Shown: in pieces, positions 59,220-64,000 of the stretch
Numbering within the stretch: position 1 is the first letter of the stretch
How the letters are laid out: each line of letters opens with the position of its first letter
Assembly (NCBI GenBank): GCA_021234155.1
Contig: JAJEKV010000280.1
Coordinates: 248,001 to 312,000, forward strand
Length of the DNA stretch: 64,000 nucleotides
Reading direction: 5' to 3'
Origin: Isoetes taiwanensis
Lineage: Eukaryota > Streptophyta > Lycopodiopsida > Isoetales > Isoetaceae
Position numbers and translations under genes: made by a program
The notes under the pieces: generated by a model
The model's input: the letters and a program-made list of their open reading frames with translations, nothing else
What the model was told of the DNA's origin: nothing
Database searches by the model: none

Positions 59220-60538
59220 ACATGCAGCCTCTACCTTTTCCTTTAGCACATCAAACCACTTTAGGTTTCTTAAGCCAATATTTCTTGCAAATCCAATTCT
59301 GACCCCGCGTCTCGCAAAAGGATAGAACCATCGCATTTTTAGGCTATAAGATGAAAAAGCTTATGCATTTTGTTCCCTTGTGGGAATTGCCTTCTCTTTT
59401 TCTTGTTACGTTTTAAGAATGGAACATAAGGAACTTCGAAAACCAGTAAGATTCATCCCGAACAATTTTCTCCAAAGAAGGGCAAGATTTTGCATAGTAA
59501 TCGTATTGAAACTGAGCCAAGATGGGCAGGTTAAATACGCAAAATGCGACTATGAAATAGGCTACGAGCTTGGCGCAGGTGGCCATGGCAGATCCATGTG
59601 AAAGTGGAGCGAAGCCCCGATTAAATAGTGCTCATGCCTTACAATAGGTGACTTTTTTACTGTGCTTGTTAAGGATTGTTACGGCTTGCTCAAAGCCGGC
59701 TTGGGGGAGTGGCTCAGGTTCCACGTGTCGGGGAATAATATTTTCTAAAAGGTTGCCAATGGTAGTTTTTAAATATGTTATCTGGGTCTAGGTAGATAAT
59801 TAATGGTTAAGTTATGAACCATTGGGTTATAACAAAAGCTTTAAAATAGTGGCTGATAACGGGCTGCGTGTCCAAACAGCCGAAACCTGCCCAAATCGTA
59901 ACAGGAGCCAAGAAAGGTTCCCGGATCGTGTGATAAAAGGCCGATCCGCTCAGCAATCATTAGAATCTCGAGAGATAATTAGATGAATCGTAGATATTTA
60001 CGGCGTTTACCTTTTTAACGTGATATTTTCATTCCTTAAAGGCGCATCCAGGAAATAGTTGTCTCTTCCTTATAAACATAACTATTTACCTTATTCAAAT
60101 CGAGTTCCGGCCGAGAGCTTGGGAGATCTTACGCTCGGCCGCAATTAGAGTTGATCAAGCTTGTCTTAAGTTTAAGTTCTTCATTGTGATTCAAAAGGCA
60201 AGATAACGTGGCCTTGCCACGCGTTGGCGTGAGATTGGATCAAGAAGCAAGCGCCGTAATTGTCGCGAGGCCTAAGGAGTCGAAAAAAAAAAAAGGACAG
60301 AGAAGCCGCATTCACGAAGATAAACCAAAGCAGATGAATTAAAGAACCTGGATTCTTCATTGCTTCCTCAGAATTTCAAAGTTCAGAGACAATTGGCCGC
60401 CATAGCTTTGCGTTTCTCTTGGGGCCCTTGAATCTCGAAAAGCGTAACCGAATCATCGGTTCAAAGGCGTTGTCGGGGATTTTTTCTCCGTAGCTATATT
60501 GGCATCGTGGCTTCTATCTTGTCTTGAGTATTAAAACA
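59220..60538. other. spacer with possible LTR-like segment
   Basis: About 59,700-60,250 has LTR-like composition (CTTATAAACATAA TATA-like box near 60,069, GC-rich 3' part), but I found no partner, PBS or target duplication. It may be a solo LTR or a promoter region. The frame 59,380-59,601 ends KCDYEIGYELGAGGHGRSM and is unrecognised. Confidence 0.25.
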
Positions 60539-61153
60539 ATGCAGGTGAATATGCTTCTAAGCAGTAACTCCAATTACACAGAATCAAAGACAGGCGACAT
60601 ACCTTATTTCAACCAGCGCGCTGTGTATGAAGCATCTCCCGGTGAGTGAATGAACTGAAAAACTTTGTGCAATCCAAGCCTATTTATACATAAAAAAAAC
60701 CACAAAACGATTTACACGTATAACCGGAACTCGTCTGCAGACTGTGGCAACCCTGCCATGCTAGAATCTTCAGAGATTGGCCAGATCTGCAGCGGAGAAT
60801 CAGCAGCCCGATCTTAAATGCCATCCTTATCCTTATCGACACGTTTAGCATTTCAACGACACATGACATCCCAACAAATTTTGTTTTTCGATTTCATTTT
60901 TTACGGCCTTTTTCTTTGTTTCTCTATTTTTTCCCCCCGGAAATACGTGGCAGGAATCAACAGAATATGCTAAATGCATCTTCCCCCTAAGAATTATATA
61001 TGTTAAGATAATGTAATAAAAGGAAAAACATTTTTTTGTATGAAAATTTCAGAAGTTCTGCCTGCACCTTCAAGCCTAGATAGAGAAGAGAACAACCGGA
61101 ACTGGTGGGTTAATCCGGAGCCAGACTTTGAAGTCTGTTGTACCATGATTTGA
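60539..61153 (+). CDS. candidate two-exon gene for a 67-residue protein with CaaX-like C-terminus
   Basis: Exon 1 (60,539-60,641) starts MQVNMLLSSNSNYTESKTGD and ends at a textbook donor CCCG/GTGAGT. Exon 2 (61,053-61,153) follows the acceptor AAATTTCAG and stays in frame to a TGA. The protein is polar (PYFNQRAVYEASPEV, EENNRNWWVNPEPDFEV) and ends CCTMI, a possible prenylation box CTMI with an adjacent Cys. I recognise no family. The support is the shared frame across good splice sites and a clean stop. There is no transcript evidence, and more exons could exist upstream. A minus-strand 62-codon frame (61,395-61,207) lies just downstream. Confidence 0.38.
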
Positions 61154-61572
61154 AAGCTTGTGCTTTCTTTGCAAAGGAAATCATGACAGACTAAGCCTCT
61201 CCTGTTTTATTTCTCCAGAAAAGGATTTTCCTTGAACTCAAACCTCTGCCGTAATCTACGCTGATGCCGCTTTGCCATCTCTGTTTTTCCTCCAGAATGT
61301 TTTAGATTTGGGTCTCGGTTGCAGATCATTCCATCTAAAGTTTCCTCAAGCTCTACAGTCTTGAAGATAGAGCACACCCTAGAACGGCCTCTCATACTTC
61401 TATTCCAGCATTGCGCGGCCTTCTGACCCCGATTCCATCAATCCGGCATGATCCCTTGCCATTTTGACGTGTTCTGATCCTGCGTTGCCAGTCCGGCCTT
61501 CTTTTCGCGCAATAGGTTTCTTACCGTTCTTATTTATATTTGACTTTAAAGTCATTAAAACATCCACTAGTC

Positions 61573-61622
61573 TAGATGATTAAGGATTAGAGCTATTAGT
61601 TCAGAGACTTGGGTTCGAATTC
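61573..61622 (+). mobile_element. tRNA-like Pol III promoter, probable SINE head
   Basis: AGATGATTAAGGATTAGAGC resembles a tRNA D-arm/A box. GGTTCGAATTC (61,612-61,622) is a good B box followed by GGC. The sequence between the boxes is shorter than in a full tRNA. It differs from the hairpin SINE family. The 3' end is not defined. Confidence 0.45.
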
Positions 61623-62146
61623 GGCTGAGAACCCAACTTTTGTCTAACCTTCTCTTTTTAACCTTATGATGTTATATTGCTCCTTACACATATACTGAGT
61701 TATTCTGCATAGGGTTTGTAAATAATGATTGTCGAAGCGTTTTCTTTTATTACATTTTACTAGTTATGGTGCCCGGCGTTGCCAGGCTTAGTAACAATGT
61801 GAAGACGTGGTTGTTTCATAGTTGGTTAGAATAGACAGTTTGGCTTGGAGGGCAAGGATGACACAGAGGAATTTAGGATTCATTGACATAGAGTTCAATA
61901 TATAGATTCTATATATGTGGTATTTGGGAATTTAAACTTGATTATGTTATATTGGAACAAGTAAGTACTCAAAACCTAATGTCGAATTTGAATGTACTTT
62001 ATAATTGCTTCAAATCGTTGATCCTAAGTATATAATTTGAAAATTGCAATAAGGAGGGTAGTAAAGCAAATAAAACATTATAGATAAGTACGAAATGTCC
62101 AAGCAATCTTCTCTAACGTTGGTTTAGGGTATGCTAACTCTATCAC

Positions 62147-62249
62147 CCTTTTTCTTTTTTTCCTTTTTTTTTTTTGAAGGACGAAAGCCAAGAAGTTTAT
62201 TAATCAGAGAAAAAGTACAAAATTTACATGTCTCATGTAACTGTGTAAG
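62147..62249 (-). mobile_element. 100-bp LINE 3' end, minus strand
   Basis: The target duplication ACTCTATCAC (62,137-62,146 and 62,250-62,259) flanks a T-run and GAAGGACGAAAGCC...AAGTTTATTAAT. Its complement matches the 3' end (AATAAA...GTCCTTC, poly-A) of the LINE at 34.05 kb. It is an extremely 5'-truncated insertion. Confidence 0.82.
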
Positions 62250-62509
62250 ACTCTATCACTTTGTTTCTTCCAAATATTGTTGCTTGGCATGGAGGTAGTT
62301 CTTAGAGTTGGCCCTTCTAGCGAATGTGTTGAAATACTTAAGATGCTTTGATGAGTCTAGTAATTAAAATTGGTCTAGAATATGCTACACCAATATCAAA
62401 GTCCCTTACATTGCTCAATTTTGCTCCTCTTTAGGAGAGAACGGTGGGTAGCATGGGCGGATTTTGTGTGGAATCCCCCCGCCCCCCCTCCCCCGGGGGT
62501 GGGGGCCCG

Positions 62510-62935
62510 ATTTGAAGTGTGTGTAATAGACCAAACCATTACATAACACAAACCATTACATTCCACACTTAAAAATAAAATTCCCCCTTAAACCCCTTTG
62601 GTTTGGGTGCATCGAGAGCTGTTGGATAAACATATATGCCCTTTATTCCTCGATCTAGACCGTACATAGAGACCCTCATTTGTGTGGTATGCGTGTACAA
62701 GTTTTGGTATACTGTATAACACAGTTTGCAAAATACTATAAGATTTGAGGCAATGTACTATATGTTGTTGATTTTATACATGTATAATATGATTTTAGGG
62801 GCTCTCATTGCCCTACGTCACCCCGTGTGAATATCCACCCAAACCAAAGGGGGGTTAAGGGGGGATTTTATTTTTAAGTGTGGAATGTAATGGTTTGTGT
62901 TATATCTAAAAAAAGTTTGGCCCCTTCGGGGCCTT
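62510..62935. mobile_element. foldback element copy 2
   Basis: Shorter arms (about 62,528-62,610 and 62,826-62,910) share CCCTTTGGTTTGGGTGCA with copy 1, but their outer parts differ (ATTACATTCCACACTT). The core CGAGAGCTGTTGGATA...TGCCCTACGTCACCCC is clearly the same as at 24.86-25.07 kb. The right side again has GGCCCCTTCGGGGCC. Confidence 0.75.
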
Positions 62936-63510
62936 CAACAAATCAAAGGGCCTGAATGTAATGAATTGTATTTATTTTAAAAAAATTTGGGTCTTGGTTG
63001 CTTATTATAAACCAAGTCGTTGGCATATCTTTTTGAACATGCAACACAACATGGTGAATAGTCTGGGGCACATTCCTTTGCAAGAGGTTTGCCAATACTT
63101 CTGAAATGCTTATACCTAAAACTGAGATTGAAGACAGTGTTTATGAAACTTTAGCAATACGCATGTAATGCCTTTGCACTACAGACCAAAATCTTGGCAC
63201 AAATCATCTTCATGATGTGCATATATGGTATAAGAACATCCGCAACAAAAATTTGACCGGATTTGAAAGATAAACCAATGGATACTTCTATCGCAAGGCA
63301 TCAGAAAAGCTTATCTGAGCAGGTTTATATGTAATCAGACCATTCAAGATCAAACTCATAAATCTAACAAAGACAATGAGAAATATAATAAGATGAAATC
63401 AAGATTATCCATAATTTTGCCAATTTCAAGATCTGTGGCATGAACCAGCAAATATAACTACAAGCTTTGTATCACAGTTACAGAAATCTTTCATTGCACT
63501 TTGTGGCATA
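62936..63510. other. spacer without recognisable gene
   Basis: AT-rich sequence with no domains, repeats or transposon ends seen. Confidence 0.5.
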
Positions 63511-63512
63511 AA

Positions 63513-63971
63513 CTATCTAATGTGTTTTATTTTACTGCGAGCAAAAGTAAAAAATAAACATCTTATTTTTGTGGAAGCCTTTTTGGAGCAAAACTTCACA
63601 ATATGATTCGAATAGGAAGCAGTCATTTGTTGGTTTCTTTCCTGGAACTTTGAGAGGATGCTGGCTGGGATAGGCCTGCAACAAATTCTTAATGCCATAG
63701 ATTAAAGGAAAGGATTTGGGTCCAATAGTTACCTCGTTGAAATCGACATGGGCTGTTGTGAATCTTGTTGGTCAGCAAATACCCAGGGGTTTGAGCTGCC
63801 ATGGTGCCGCCACAGTTGAATGCAGATGACGAGAAAGATAGTAAAGGCTTCTCTTTGGCTTTTGCAATAGCCCAACACTCTTAGAATCTGCTTTGTGCAG
63901 TCAGAATCCCATGCAAGCAACAAAACCATCTGCAAACTCGGATAAGCCAAGTCAAGCTGCTTCAAATCCAT
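63513..63971 (-). other. possible exon pair at window end, minus strand
   Basis: An open stretch (63,971-63,733) follows an acceptor-like TGTGACAG and ends at a donor CAACGAG/GTAACT. A second stretch begins after TTTGTTGCAG at 63,675 and stays in frame (PIPASILSKFQERNQQ) to a stop at 63,513. The implied intron is only 57 bp, short for a plant. No family is recognised, and the gene, if real, starts beyond the window. Confidence 0.2.
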
Positions 63972-64000
63972 CTGTCACATTAGGGACAATCATTTGAAAG

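Overview
This is nuclear DNA of a land plant with a large, repeat-rich genome. The evidence is Ty1/copia retrotransposons primed by initiator tRNA-Met, plant-style LINEs with zf-RVT tails, tRNA-like SINEs, long AT-rich spacers and a relic of a plant-type MA3-domain translation regulator. A fern or gymnosperm is my guess for the lineage; the sequence does not prove it. No confidently intact host gene is present. The best candidate is a small two-exon gene near 60.5-61.2 kb.

Layout. 0-6.7 kb: a frameshifted MA3-domain pseudogene, exon-like pieces and two fragments of a SINE family. 6.7-14.3 kb: a 2.8-kb unit in 2.7 tandem copies, whose copies differ mostly at CAG/CTG sites. 14.3-16.3 kb: a broken LINE between two (CT)n tracts. 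16.3-21.2 kb: little that I recognise. 21.2-58.4 kb: one old Copia element (Copia-1; matching LTRs; TSD ATATC) expanded by nested insertions. 58.4-64 kb: a SINE with a hairpin end, the candidate small gene, a tiny LINE and a second foldback element.

Inside Copia-1 there are several layers. A LINE with an (ATT)n tail sits in its 5' LTR. An L1-like LINE with a 15-bp TSD, a foldback element and a GC-rich minus-strand LINE lie in gag. A LINE with a 5' inversion (8-bp TSD) splits its RNase H. A second Copia (Copia-2, 34,807-53,001) lies in its 3' LTR. Copia-2 is itself split by a 5.25-kb DNA transposon in the integrase region (element A) and by a 7.26-kb TIR-bounded insertion ahead of RT (element B). 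The rest of the Copia-1 3' LTR is broken by a short LINE and by a 4.6-kb block that holds a 0.94-kb polypurine tract and another LINE.

The most interesting object is element A. It has near-perfect TIRs, elaborate subterminal hairpins, a spliced transposase-like gene of an uncharacterised plant/animal family (DF..N, SDGC..QFK, HGKG...DG motifs) and a convergent gene for a RING-H2 zinc-finger protein. Also notable are a SINE family ending in a GC hairpin with a GTAA (GNRA-type) loop, clear twin-priming evidence in a plant LINE, and an error-like CAG-to-CGG pattern suggesting that some apparent frameshifts are sequencing artefacts at CHG sites.
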